From: Calamus simplicifolius
Taxonomy: Eukaryota; Streptophyta; Magnoliopsida; Arecales; Arecaceae
Assembly (NCBI GenBank): GCA_900491605.1
Contig: UESW01001786.1
Location: 93,065 to 157,064 of the forward strand
DNA length: 64,000 nt
Direction of reading: 5' to 3'
In this document: piece by piece, positions 47,801-57,327 of the stretch
Layout of the letters: each line of letters starts with the position of its first letter
Numbering within the stretch: the stretch's first letter is position 1
Position numbers and translations under genes: made by a program
The notes under the pieces: model-generated
Databases searched by the model: none
What the model saw: the letters and a program-made list of their open reading frames with translations, nothing else
Told to the model about the DNA's origin: nothing

Positions 47801-48505
47801 ACTTTTGATATCCAAGATCCAATTTGTTGATAACTTTCTTTGCTTCATAATAAGAGGATGGTAAATTGGTGCCTTCTGGAAATGCATCCTTTAGTAATTT
47901 GAGAAGCATGGTAAAACTCTTTTCGGACAATCCATTCATATATTTTATATGAAATAAATGAATAAGAAAAGAGATCTTAGAAAATTTCAAACAACCCGAA
48001 ATAATTGTTCATCTGCATCTTTAATTAAATTTTGATACCGAGCTGACTCAGTAGTTGATGATTGCATCTGCTCCTCAACAAATGTTTGTTCCATAAATGT
48101 AGAACTATTACATATTCCATCTGTTCCATGTATATTAATTGAACCTTCAATATTTTGAAGACCATATCGAAAAGCATCTGTGATCAAATCTGTCATATCA
48201 TCTCCTACAAGGTTATCTTTCATATTACCAGATCCAATATCAGACGAGGAGGTTGATTACTTGATATTGGCAACATACATTCTCCATGGAAAACCTACTC
48301 AGTATAACCTCTTGCAAAACCATTCCATATCAAATGTTCTTCAACAGTTTGTGGATCTAGAAAAGAATTGTTAACACATCATCGACACGGGCATAAAATC
48401 TTTCCATTCAAACTACTTTTATCCATACCAAATTTAATGAAATCACAAACTCCATCAAAATATTCTTTAGTATTTCTCTATTTATTTATCCAATTTTTAT
48501 CCATT
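44832..48505 (-). pseudogene. TNPD-like transposase of CACTA-3
   Basis: The start near 48505 reads MDKNWINK; a stop follows, then EYFDGVCDFIKFGMDKSSLN and CPCR, the transposase-associated domain. The core pieces are NVRLGLASDGFNPF (47430-47990), INDFSAYANLSGWST (47010-47366), DLPYWEHNLIQHNLDVMHIE (46381-46848) and a DUF4218 border with GGSVHYRWMYPIER (46031-46213). DUF4216 follows at 44832-45195 (SLFRCDWVDINSSRGLKKD, then VFFVQDAKDKDWASVIK). Many stops and frameshifts separate the pieces. TNPA lies just downstream, as in the other two CACTA elements. Confidence 0.85.
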
Positions 48506-48823
48506 TTAGGATAAATGATCGATAAACAATCAATTTTATCCAATATCCTGCACGTATTTCATCATCATAAGTGTTTAATATTTACAAATATCTAAACAAT
48601 CAGATACAGCAACAATTCAAAATACAAAGAGGCGCTGCGGCAACTCCTGACAGCCGATATCCCCAGGTGTAATCAACTTTTGTCGGAGGATAATCTCCGA
48701 CTAGCGGGGGTCTCCACCCGGAGCGGTGAGTAGCAGCCATTCCATACTTAGACAAATTTCCTCCTCCCACCTTTTTCTTTCTTCTTCTTTTTTTTACTAA
48801 CTCCGACTGGCATTGCGCAGTGA
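48506..48823. other. Junction between CACTA-3 and the Tat gypsy element
   Basis: From 48506 to about 48600 the sequence is AT-rich and could be the 5' leader of TNPD-3. From about 48610 it is GC-richer and continues into the antisense ORF of the gypsy element. No LTR or CACTA terminus is seen at the switch, so the gypsy element appears truncated here. Confidence 0.55.
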
Positions 48824-49979
48824 TGAAGCTCCCGACTGCCAAGCTCAGGAAGGTTGCCATCAAGAGGATGAGGACCCAGGGAGGGCCAAGCGAGGGGTAG
48901 CAGGCCACAGCCCCTAAGCGTCCAACGGTGTGAGTTTCCCCGCCACCCGAGTGCCGAGAGCCTCCAACCACATTGGAAGTGGATTTGATAGCCGACACCC
49001 CATCGAAGGAGGTGATGGTCGAGGGGGTGACAGATGAGCCCCAGGTGTCCGCCGAACCAACTCCAACAGAGGCAGAGCAGAGCCGAGGCATGGGGCCATC
49101 AGTGGTGGCGAGCCTGCCCCCAGAGGAAATGCCGGCGGGCAGCCCCCCGCACGCCAAGCCCAAGCGCATTGAAGCCGCTGAGGGGAGCAGAGCCGAACCG
49201 ACCCCCCGTGGATTTTCCCTTATGAATGATGGGTGTTGAGCGGAGCGGCTCATATCCCAGGTCATCCTTCCCGAGTTCCAGGAGGAGCTCAGAAATCTGG
49301 GGGCATCCAGGTTCTTCAAGGAGGCCTTCGCGGCCCTCGTCCAGGTAAGCAATCTTGTGACTTTGGCTTTAAACGACTGTTTGCATGACTGACACTTCGA
49401 ATGCAGGTGGCAAACTCCCTAGCGGCTACTAGGAAGGTCATCGGCGAGGGCGAGGCTATCATCCGCCAGGCCCGGTAGGATGCCGAGGAGGCCATGGCCC
49501 GAGCCGAGGCAGAAAGGGCCCTGGAGGTGGCGAGAATCAACCACGCCGCCGAGGCAAAGGATGCCGCCAGTCGAGCGGAGGCCGATGCCAACCGAATCTG
49601 AGCAGCACTGAATCAGCTCGGAGAGGTCGAGAGCCTTATTAAGGCCAGAAACATGCACATTGCCGAGCTGGACTCCGTCGTTCGATCGGCAGAGGCCAAG
49701 GCCGAGCATGCTGAAGAGGCCGAAAGGAGGGCAGCCTCCTTGGTAGAAGAGTAGAAGGCACGAGCCCGAGGAGTAGAGGCTACCGCCGAGGCCAGAGTCG
49801 CAACAGTAGTGGAAGAGTTTAGGGCATCGGACCACTTTGCTGATGAGCTGATCGAAGCCAACGCAGACGCCTATCTTCAAGGGTTCCATGACGCCAAAGA
49901 GAAGGTGGCCCGGGTCCTGGACCTCCCCCGTGCCATGGATATCGAGCTGGACCAAGGGTCCGAGGGGGGGCCCCTCTGA
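48824..49979 (+). pseudogene. Antisense ORF of Tat-lineage gypsy-1
   Basis: On the strand opposite gag-pol, the reading from MKLPTAKLRKVAIKRMRTQG (48824) continues with stops and a GT-AG-like gap (about 49345-49407). An Ala/Glu-rich coiled coil (AEAERALEVARINHAAEAKD, AEHAEEAERRAASLVEE) is followed by an end segment ADAYLQGFHDAKEKVARVLD. Antisense ORFs with such coiled coils and a GF-rich C-terminus are known from Tat/Grande-like elements. Their function is unknown. At least four in-frame stops make this copy a pseudogene. Confidence 0.7.
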
Positions 49980-50280
49980 TGATGAGCCTGCGGCCGACCC
50001 TTGATTTTGCACTATTTTTTCCCTTTTGTTTTTGTACCAAGTCCGACTCAGTCGGCATTTTGTAAACATTTAGGAGCATCAATGAAATTATTTTTAGCTA
50101 TCTGCAATGTATCATATTTTAAGTCCCCGGCTCGCCGACATGGGACCCCTGGGGGCTGCGTCAGCAAAGGGGTAGTGTCCGTCCCCTTACACAAGTGACC
50201 TCGACTTAGTTGCCACGTAGGGCCGGACTCCCGAGAGAGCTAAAGTCGAACTCAGGGTTGAGCCCGCCCTGGGCCATCAA
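49980..50280. other. Gypsy-1 3' region, no gene
   Basis: The stretch between the antisense ORF stop and the first tandem array is non-coding. It contains CATTTTGTAAACATTTAGG and AATGAAATTATTTT, which could serve as a 3' end for the antisense transcript (AATGAA-like signal near 50080). Confidence 0.4.
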
Positions 50281-50890
50281 GTTTTGATGGGATGTTGGCT
50301 TCGGAACGCCGAGGTGCACTCGAGCTTTTTAGCACCGATGGAGTGTCGGCCCTGGACTACCGAGGTAGACCCGGGCTTCTAAGCACCGATGGAGCATCGG
50401 TCTCGAAACGCCGAGGTGGACTTGGTCCTCTGAGCATCGATGGAGCGTTGGCCTTGGGACGCCGAGGTGGACTCGGGCATCTGAGCACCGATGGAGCATC
50501 GGCCTTGGGACATCGAGGTGGACTCGGGCATCTGAGCACCGATGGAGCATCGACCTTGGGACGCTGAGGTGGACTCGGGCATCTGAGCACCGATGGAACA
50601 TCGGTCTCGGAACGCCAATGTGCACTCAATCCTCTGAGCACTGATGGAACGTCAGTCTCAGAACGTCGAGGTGGACTCGGTCCTCTAAGCACCGATAGAG
50701 CGTCGGCCTTGGGACGCCGAGGTGGACTCGAGCATCTGAGCACCTATGGAGCATCGGCCTTGGGATGCCGAGGTGGACTTAGGCATCTGAGTACTAATGG
50801 AAAATCGATCCCGGAACGCCGAGATGGACTCGGGCATCTGAGTACCGATGGAACATCGGTCTTAGACTGCCGAGGTAGACCCGGGCTTCT
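50281..50890. repeat. 51-bp tandem array in gypsy-1
   Basis: About twelve copies carry GCCGAGGTGGACTCGGGCAT and GAGCACCGATGGAGCATCGG. The spacing between GAGGTGG starts is 51 bp, a multiple of three, so ORFs run through on both strands. Ser/Gly-Arg-rich ORFs here are readings of the repeat. Confidence 0.9.
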
Positions 50891-51835
50891 TGCCGATGGT
50901 ACATCGATCTTTAGTGTCAATGGTACATTGGTCTTTGGTACTGATGGTAATCGGGCTTGCAGTGCCGAGCTAGCCTCGGGCTTTTTGTCGATGGTACATT
51001 GATCTTCAGTGACAATGGTACATTGATCTTCGGTGCCGATGGTACATCGAGATTGCAGTGCCGAGCTGGCCTCGAGCTTTTTGCCGATGGTACACCGGTC
51101 TTCAGTGCCAATGGTACATTGATCTTCGGTATCGATGGTACATCGGGCTTGCAGTGTCAAGCTGGCCTCGGGCTTTTTACCGATGGTACACCGGTCTTCA
51201 TTGCCAATGGTACATTGGTCTTCGGTGCCGATGGTACATCGGTCTTCGGTGCCGATGGTACATCGGTCTTTGGTACTGATGGTATATCGGGCTTGCAGTG
51301 CCGAGCTAGTCTCGGGCTTTTTACCGATGGTACATCGGTCTTCAGTGCCAATGGTACATTGGTCTTCGATGTTGATGGTACATCGGGTTTGCAGTGCCGA
51401 GATGGCCTCGGGCTTTTTGTCGATGGTACACCGATCTTCAATGCTAATGGTACATTAGTCTTCGATGCCGATGGTACATCGGGCTTGCTGTGCCGAGCTG
51501 GCCTTGGGCTTTTTACCGATGGTACATCGGTCTTCAGTGCTAATGGTACATTGGTCTTCGGTGCCGATGGTACATCGGGCTTGCTGTACCAAGCTGGCCT
51601 CGGGCTTTTTGTCGATAGTACACTGGTCTTCAGTGCCAATGATACATTGGTCTTCAGTGCCGATGGTACATCAAGCTTGCAGTGCTGAGCTAGCCTCGGG
51701 CTTTTTGCAGTGGTACACCAGTTTTCAGTGTCAATAGTACATTGGTCTTCGGTGCCGATGGTACATCGGGCTTGCAATGACGATGGTACATCAGGCTTGC
51801 AATGCTGAGCTGGCCTCGGGCTTTTTGCTGAAAAG
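50891..51835. repeat. 24-bp / 96-bp tandem array in gypsy-1
   Basis: The base unit is about 24 bp with GATGGTACATCGGTCTTC. Four or more such units, together with a GGGCTTGCAGTGCCGAGCTG segment, form higher-order units of about 96 bp (starts near 50981, 51077 and 51173); some are expanded by two base units. Both periods are multiples of three, giving long repetitive ORFs such as one of 243 codons. Confidence 0.9.
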
Positions 51836-51928
51836 CTGGGTTACTTGAACACATGTTTATTAATATAGAGTGTGGGGCGAGAGCCCGAAAGAAGGCAAGT
51901 ATGCAATTCATTATAAAGAAAGGGTACA

Positions 51929-52900
51929 CTACTGATAATACCGACGAAGGTTGTCTGCGTTCCATATCTGCGGGAGCGGCTTCCCATCTAGTCCTTTAAT
52001 TCTGTACACTCCATGATGAAGTGCCTCGGTGACTCGGTAGGGTCCTTCCCAATTTGGTGACAGCTTGCCTCCTTTCGTCGATTTCGAAACTTTGGCCCGT
52101 CGGAGGACCAAGTCCCTCGGCAAGAATGTCCTTGGGCGGACACGGGCATTGTAATACTTGACCGTTCGCTATCGGTAGGCCACCATCCGGAGTTGCGCTT
52201 GATCCCGTATCTCCTCCACCAGGTCAAGGTTGGCCCGCAACTGATTCGGGTTGTCCTCCTCGCTGTATGACTCTACTCGGGGGCTCGGGGCACCTATCTC
52301 CATGGGAATGGGGCCTTAGACCCGAAGACTAGGCTGAAGGAAGTCTCTCCGGTGGGGGTTTGAGGCATTGTGTGGTATGCCCACAGCACATTGGGGAGCT
52401 CCTCCACCCATCGTCATTTGCAGTCATCTAGTTGGGCTCTAAATCCTTGGAGAATGATGTAGTTGGTCACCTTAGCTGCACCATTGGTCTGAGGGTGCTC
52501 AATCGAGGTAAACTGCTGGTGAATACCCAGCTTGGTGCAGAATCTTCGGAATGGTGCATTGTCAAATTGCCAGTGGTTGTCGATGACAAGGGTATGCGGT
52601 AGTCCAAACCGACATATTATGGACTTCCAGAAAAAGGATCTCACCTTGGCCTCGGTGATCTTAGCGAGCGCCTCGGCCTCAATTCACTTGGTGAAGTGGT
52701 CGACGGCTACCAGCAAAAATTTGCGCTGTCCGAAGGTCGAAGGAAATGATCCCAAGATGTCCATCCCCCATTGGGCAAATGGCCAAGGTGCCACCAGGGG
52801 GGTCAGCTGGGACATCAGCTGCCGCTGGATGTTGGCATGGCGCTGGCAACTATCGCACCTTTTGATGAGCTTGGCTGCATCCTCCCTCATTGTCAGCCAG
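51929..52900 (-). pseudogene. Ty3/gypsy integrase (gypsy-1), catalytic Glu lost
   Basis: 52684-52890 has the end of the zinc-binding domain (CDSCQRHANI) and the core opening WGMDILGSFPSTFGQRKFLL with the first catalytic Asp, then VDHFTKW-like sequence. 52414-52644 has FGLPHTLVIDNHWQFDN (second Asp) and HPQTNGAAKVTN, where gypsy integrases normally have Glu before VTN; here it is Lys. The C-terminus (51929-52123) holds KLSPNWEGPYRVTEALHHGV and WNADNLRRYY. Stops and frame breaks between the pieces, plus the lost Glu, mean the protein would not integrate DNA. Confidence 0.88.
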
Positions 52901-53108
52901 TAGTACCCTTGCCATAGGGCTTTGTATGCCAGGGCTCTTCCCCCAGATGACTTCTGCTCCCCTGGGAATTCGATGCACCATCAACGTGGAGGATCCAGTC
53001 TTCCTCCCTTGCTTCCTCAGCCGTGGGGGACTCCACGCGCATCTTCGGGTGCAACTCCTTCGGATGCTCCTCGACCCAGGTGCACTCAACCAGAAAATTG
53101 GTTAACAC
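52893..53108 (-). pseudogene. Second RNase H domain remnant of gypsy-1
   Basis: The segment DWILHVDGASNSQG is the opening of the additional, archaeal-type RNase H domain that distinguishes Tat-lineage gypsy elements. It follows the ordinary RNase H and precedes integrase. After this motif the sequence jumps within about 60 bp into the integrase zinc-binding region, so most of the domain is deleted. Confidence 0.75.
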
Positions 53109-54630
53109 CTAGGACTTCATTGCGGACCTCCGATGGATGGACAGGTCGAACTCTCCCAGCTTGATGGCCCACTTTGCCAGTCGACCGAAGGTATCAGGAC
53201 GGGACAAGATAGTCCGAAGGGGTTGGTCCGTGAGCACCACGATTGGATGGGCTTGGAAGTAGGGTCGAAAGCGCTGAGCGAAGACAATTAGGGCAAAGAT
53301 GATCTTCTCGGTCTTGAAATATCTTGTCTCAGCATCGTGAAGTACTTTGCTAGTGTAGTAGACTGGCTTCTGTGCTCCGTCGGCATCCATGCAAACAAGC
53401 ACGGAGCTGATGGCCTTGGGGGAGGTTGCAAGATACAGAAAGAGCTCCTCCTCGCCCCTCGGCTTGGATAACAATGGCAGAGTGGACAAAAACTTCTTTA
53501 ATTCCTCAAAGGCTTCATGGCATTCCTTCGTCCACTCGAAGCTATTGACCTTGCGCAATGCCTTGAAGAAAGGCAAACACCTCTCCGCCGACTTAGACAA
53601 GAAGCGACTCAAGGCTGCCACCCTTCCGGTCAAGTGCTGCACCTCCTTCTTGTTAGCTGGGGGCCTCATATCCAGAATGGCTTGGATCTTATCAGGGTTG
53701 GCCTCGATTCCTCGCTGCGTTACCATGTAGCCTAGAAACTTGCCTGCTGTAACCCCGAAGGCACACTTACGGGGATTTAGCCTCATCTGATACCAACGAA
53801 GATTGCCGAAGGTCTCCGCGAGGTCGGCGACATGGTCGGCAGCATGGGCACTCTTGGTCAGCATATCGTCCACGTACACCTCCATATTACACCCGATCTA
53901 GTCCTCAAAGACTTTATTCATTATCCTCTAGTAGGTGGCCCCTGCATTCTTCAACCCAAACGGCATCATCTTGTAGCAATATATCCCCTTTTCGATTACA
54001 AATGAGGCTGCCTCTTCATCAGTCGGGTCCATCTTAATCTGGTTGTATCCCGAGAAGGCGTCCATGAAGCTGAGGGTCTCGTGGCCGAACGTGGCGTCCA
54101 CCAACTAGTCGATCCGAGGTAGTGGGAAGCTCCTTGGGACACGCCTTATTGAGGTCGGTGAAGTCCACGCACATCCTTCAACTCCCACTGGTCTTGCGGA
54201 CCATCACGACATTCGCCAGCCAATCGAGGTAGTGCACTTCGCGAATGTGGCAGGCTGCCACCAACTTACGTATCTCCTCATCTATGGGCTTTTGTCTGTC
54301 AGGGGTGAAGCTCCTTTTCTTCTGCCGGACGGGTCGGCACTCTGGCTTGATGTTGAGCTAGTGGGTAATCACTTCCTTCGGGATGCCTGGCATGTCAGAC
54401 GCCGACCATGCAAAGATGTCAGTGTTGGCTCGCAGGAAAGCGAGGAGCTGGTCGCGAGCCTCTTCCGGGAGTAGGGCCCCGACCTGGACCGTCCTCGTCA
54501 GGTCCTCCCCTAGAGGGAAGGTCAGTAGGTGCTCGGCCGGCTCCCCTCTCCTCTTTGAGTCTCGAAGGTCCAGCGCTTCTGATGCAGGTGCAGGTACTAC
54601 CCCTAAGGACTGGGGGCCATGTGGTAGCAA
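53109..54630 (-). pseudogene. Ty3/gypsy reverse transcriptase and RNase H (gypsy-1)
   Basis: The reading starts with TDIFAWSASDMPGIPKEVIT, continues through CVDFTDLNKACPKE, IKMDPTDEEAASF and KMMPFGLKNAGATY, and has several in-frame stops before 53885. From 53885 an intact 258-codon segment has MEVYVDDML (the catalytic YVDD box), KCAFGVTAGKFLGYMVTQRG, EVQHLTGRVAALSRF and the RNase H part PVYYTSKVLHDAETRY with RPYFQAHPIVVLTDQPLR. The motif order is that of gypsy pol. The stops upstream of YVDD make the copy defective although the catalytic box is kept. Confidence 0.92.
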
Positions 54631-55365
54631 AGCGGCAGCGGGCTCTACTCCCTCCGCATTTTCTCGACTCCCTCGCTGGTTGAGAACCTCACCAGGAGGC
54701 TTTTGGTGGAGATAACAGCGTCCAGGAGGTTAGGTCCGGGCATTCCGAGTATGGCGTTGTAGGCAAGGGGCACCCAGACCACAAGAAAGCTCATAAAAAT
54801 TGTACTCTGACATGGGGGTGTCCCGGTCGTGACGGAAAGAGTGATTTCTCCCTTGACTTTTACGGAGTCTCTAGTGAATCCCATCAATGGTGTGGTGACA
54901 GGCCGAAGTGAGTCGGGAGTCAAGTTCATACGAATAAAGGCATCATAACTCAAAACATCCACCGAACTTCCATTGTCAACTAGAATTCTTATTATAGGAT
55001 GCTTAGCGATCGTCATGGACACGACAACGTTGTCATCATTTTTGTTAACCACCCCCTCTAGGTCCCTTTTAGAAAAGGGAGTTACATAATCTAACCCCTC
55101 CTCCCCGTCGGCCTCTTGGTCGGGCCGCCTACCTCCCAGGATATCATTGCCATCGTCTTTTCAGTCGGAGCATTGTCGATCATTAGTGGTGGAGGCGCTG
55201 ATGGGCCAGGCATACCAGGGTTGTTCCTTTGAATGAACTTCCCTAGGTGGCCACGCTGGATGAGGTCCTCTATTGCCTTCTTTAGCTAGCGACAGTTGTC
55301 GGTATCGTGGCTGTGGTCCCGGTGGAAGTGGCAGTACAGGTTCTTGTTACGAGGGGTCTTCGGGT
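54631..55365 (-). pseudogene. Ty3/gypsy aspartic protease (gypsy-1)
   Basis: The segment 54645-55052 reads VVVSMTIAKHPIIRILVDNG followed by SSVDVLSYDAF, and later YNAILGMPGPNLLDAV. This is the retropepsin fold, with the catalytic triad in the form DNG rather than DTG/DSG; related plant Tat proteases also vary here. The C-terminal YNAILG block is the family hallmark. The linker to gag (55053-55365) has stops. Confidence 0.82.
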
Positions 55366-56510
55366 TCAACGGAGGAAGGCGCTGAAGGTATGGCTTGCCC
55401 TCGATCTCAAGAAGGATGTGAGATATTGGGGCGAGCAAGGGGTGAATGGTCCGTCTCTCGGTGCAAGAGCCCGAGGTCGATTGTCTGGTTGGCGGGGATG
55501 AACTTTCGCAGGCTCAAGACGAGCCGGCTTCTTGGTGGCACCTCTGTTAGCCTTGTGCCGGGAGGAGTCAACCTCGTCAGCGCGGATGTACTTTTGGGCC
55601 CAGCTCAAAAGTTTGGTGTAGGAGCTGGGCGGCTTCTTGTTGAGGGAGTACGTAAAACGGGAGGGGTGGAGCCCTCGCTTCAAGGCTAGGGTGGCCACAG
55701 AATCCTTGAGGTTACAACCTCGAGGGCAGCTTCCTTGAATCGAGCGACGTAGTCCCGAAGGGACTCGCCGCCCTTCTGTTGGATGGAGAATAGACTATCT
55801 GCCACTCTAGGTATCTTCCGGCAGGCATCAAAATGGGCCAAGAAAGCCCTCTCCAATTGGTGGAAGGAGTTGATACTCCGCAGGGGCAAGCGAGAGTAAC
55901 AGGCTTGGGCCGCCTTCCTCAAAGTGGCAGAAAGACGATGCAGAGAAGAGAGTCGATTGCCCCCTGGACCTGCATGAGGACCTTGTAACTCTCCAAGTGG
56001 TCCAGGGGATCAGTGGTCCCATCGTACAGGTCCAACTGAGGGAGATGGAATTGAGTTGAGATTGGTTCCTCCATGATACGATGAGACAGCGATGGTCGGC
56101 TGTCATAGTCTGCCTCCGGCAGGTTGGTGATCCGATGGTTGAGCTCTTTCAGTCACTGGTTGTACTCATCAAGCCGGCGCTCGGCGCGGCGAGCTATCCG
56201 GCCATCGTAGGACCCCTCCCTCGAAGATTCCAAAGAGGGGGAGGAGTGACGGTGGTAAAGACAGGTGCGCTCCGCCTCCCTTCCACGCCGCCACTTTGGG
56301 GACGCACTGGCATGGCGGGAGGGAGACCGGGACCTCTTGGAGGTCTCCCAGTGATGATGCTTGGGCAAACGCAGTGGAGACGAACTTCTCAAATGGGAGA
56401 TCTCCTCCGAAAAGAATGTTGACTGGGCTGGACCACCCCTGGATTGACGTGGGTGGCCCCGGCTATTGCTGCAAAACTTGAACCGCCACCACAAGCGACT
56501 GGACTTGCAT
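55366..56510 (-). pseudogene. Ty3/gypsy gag (gypsy-1)
   Basis: The start near 56510 (MQVQSLVVAVQVLQQ) is followed by stops and frame breaks. The conserved gag core reads QLDLYDGTTDPLDHLESYKV near 55980-56040, then AQACYSRLPLRSINSFHQLE and ADSLFSIQQKGGESLRDYVA (55686-55922). This is the retrotransposon gag domain as seen in Tat elements. Gag forms the particle that packages element RNA. The start lies only about 60 bp from the LTR. Confidence 0.87.
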
Positions 56511-56715
56511 GGTGAGGGCGGCGAGTCGATCTTCTTGATGCTGCTGCGGTGGTGGTGGTGATGGTGCGCTCCTGCAAAAAGTCCCCGGAGACCAGATGCT
56601 CCGATGGGAACCCTCCGATGCTCAAGTCAGTAACTTGGGAACAGACAAGAGTAAGCTAACAGAGAAAGAGCTAGAGAACTTGAGTTTAGGATCCTTCCCT
56701 CATCATGAGTGCGAG

Positions 56716-56723
56716 CTTTTATA
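56716..56723 (-). promoter_or_regulatory. TATA box in the gypsy-1 LTR
   Basis: The minus strand reads TATAAAAG within CATGTATAAAAGCTCG. It lies about 145 bp before the LTR end, a usual place for the U3 promoter of a gypsy LTR. Confidence 0.65.
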
Positions 56724-57024
56724 CATGTTCGAAGGTCTCTTTTCCTGCTTCCAGAAGGTCGCTGGTTTCGAGGTGTCGTTGTCCGGTAACGAACGAAAGG
56801 CAAGGTTGACAGTGACGGGTCACAACCAACACTGAACATGTCAGAGGTGTCCTGCCCGCCTGCCACCTACCAAGCGCGGCGCTATGGATGGCAGGCAAAC
56901 CTGGTCGTGTCAGACGTGCGCTGTTACGAGGCGTGGCCATGCACTGTTACAGTCGAGTGACGGGGCACATGGCCACAACAAGCGGTTGGCGGGCCACGTG
57001 GGTGTGTCAGGGGGCTCGAGGCAG

Positions 57025-57245
57025 CGGGACATGAGATCCGAGGCCGAGGGGATGCCAGGTCCGAGCCCGAGATCGAGGGGATGCTAGGTCCGAGCCAAGG
57101 CCGAGGGATGCCAGGTCCAAAGCCGAGACCGAGGGGATGCCAGGTCCGAAGCCAAAGCCGAGGGTACGCCAGGTCCGAAGCTGAGGCCAAGTGGACGCCA
57201 GGTCCGAGGCTGAGGCCAAGGGGACGCCAGGTCTGAGCCAAGGCC
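57025..57245. repeat. About 30-bp tandem repeat in the gypsy-1 LTR
   Basis: About seven copies of GAGGGGATGCCAGGTCCGAG-type units with AGCC.A.GCC spacers. They lie in U3 upstream of the TATA box, where repeats can act as enhancer-like sequence. ORFs across it are artefacts. Confidence 0.85.
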
Positions 57246-57327
57246 GAGGGGACCTCGGAGGGTCAAGGAGGGAGTTCCGTTAGTCATCTTCACCGTTAAC
57301 TCTAACGACGTTGGATCAGCCACATCA

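Larger units (their letters stand above)
28490..48600 (-). mobile_element. CACTA-3, En/Spm-type element, right end not found
   Basis: The left terminus CACTACGTAGAGA starts at 28490 and interrupts copia-2. Palindromic CCGACGC...GCGTCGG subterminal repeats follow. TNPA-like exons (31190-44736) and a TNPD-like gene (44832-48505) lie on the minus strand, in the usual order for the superfamily. The element contains a MITE, host gene fragments and the whole of CACTA-2. No matching right terminus is visible; the Tat gypsy sequence from about 48600 seems to have replaced or interrupted it. The right coordinate is approximate. Confidence 0.75.
48600..57327 (-). mobile_element. Ty3/gypsy element of the Tat lineage (gypsy-1), 3' LTR missing
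   Basis: Minus-strand gag, protease, RT-RNase H, a second RNase H remnant and integrase lie in order from 56510 to 51929. A long 3' region follows with two tandem arrays and an antisense ORF. A single LTR (56573-57327) precedes gag. The second RNase H domain, the long 3' region with tandem repeats and the antisense coiled-coil ORF together point to the Tat lineage. The left end stops near 48600 without a 3' LTR. Confidence 0.85.
56573..57327 (-). repeat. 5' LTR of gypsy-1
   Basis: On the minus strand it would start TGATGTGGCTGATCC (57327) and end CGGGGACTTTTTGCA (56573). It contains a TATA box and a tandem repeat. The edges rest on TG/CA ends and on the position of gag; no second LTR is available for comparison, so both edges are tentative. 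Confidence 0.6.

Noticed and set aside
50292..51777. ORFs such as the 243-codon Gly/Thr/Phe-rich reading.
   Set aside because: They follow from tandem repeats whose periods are multiples of three. Opposite-strand ORFs are equally long and no domain is present.
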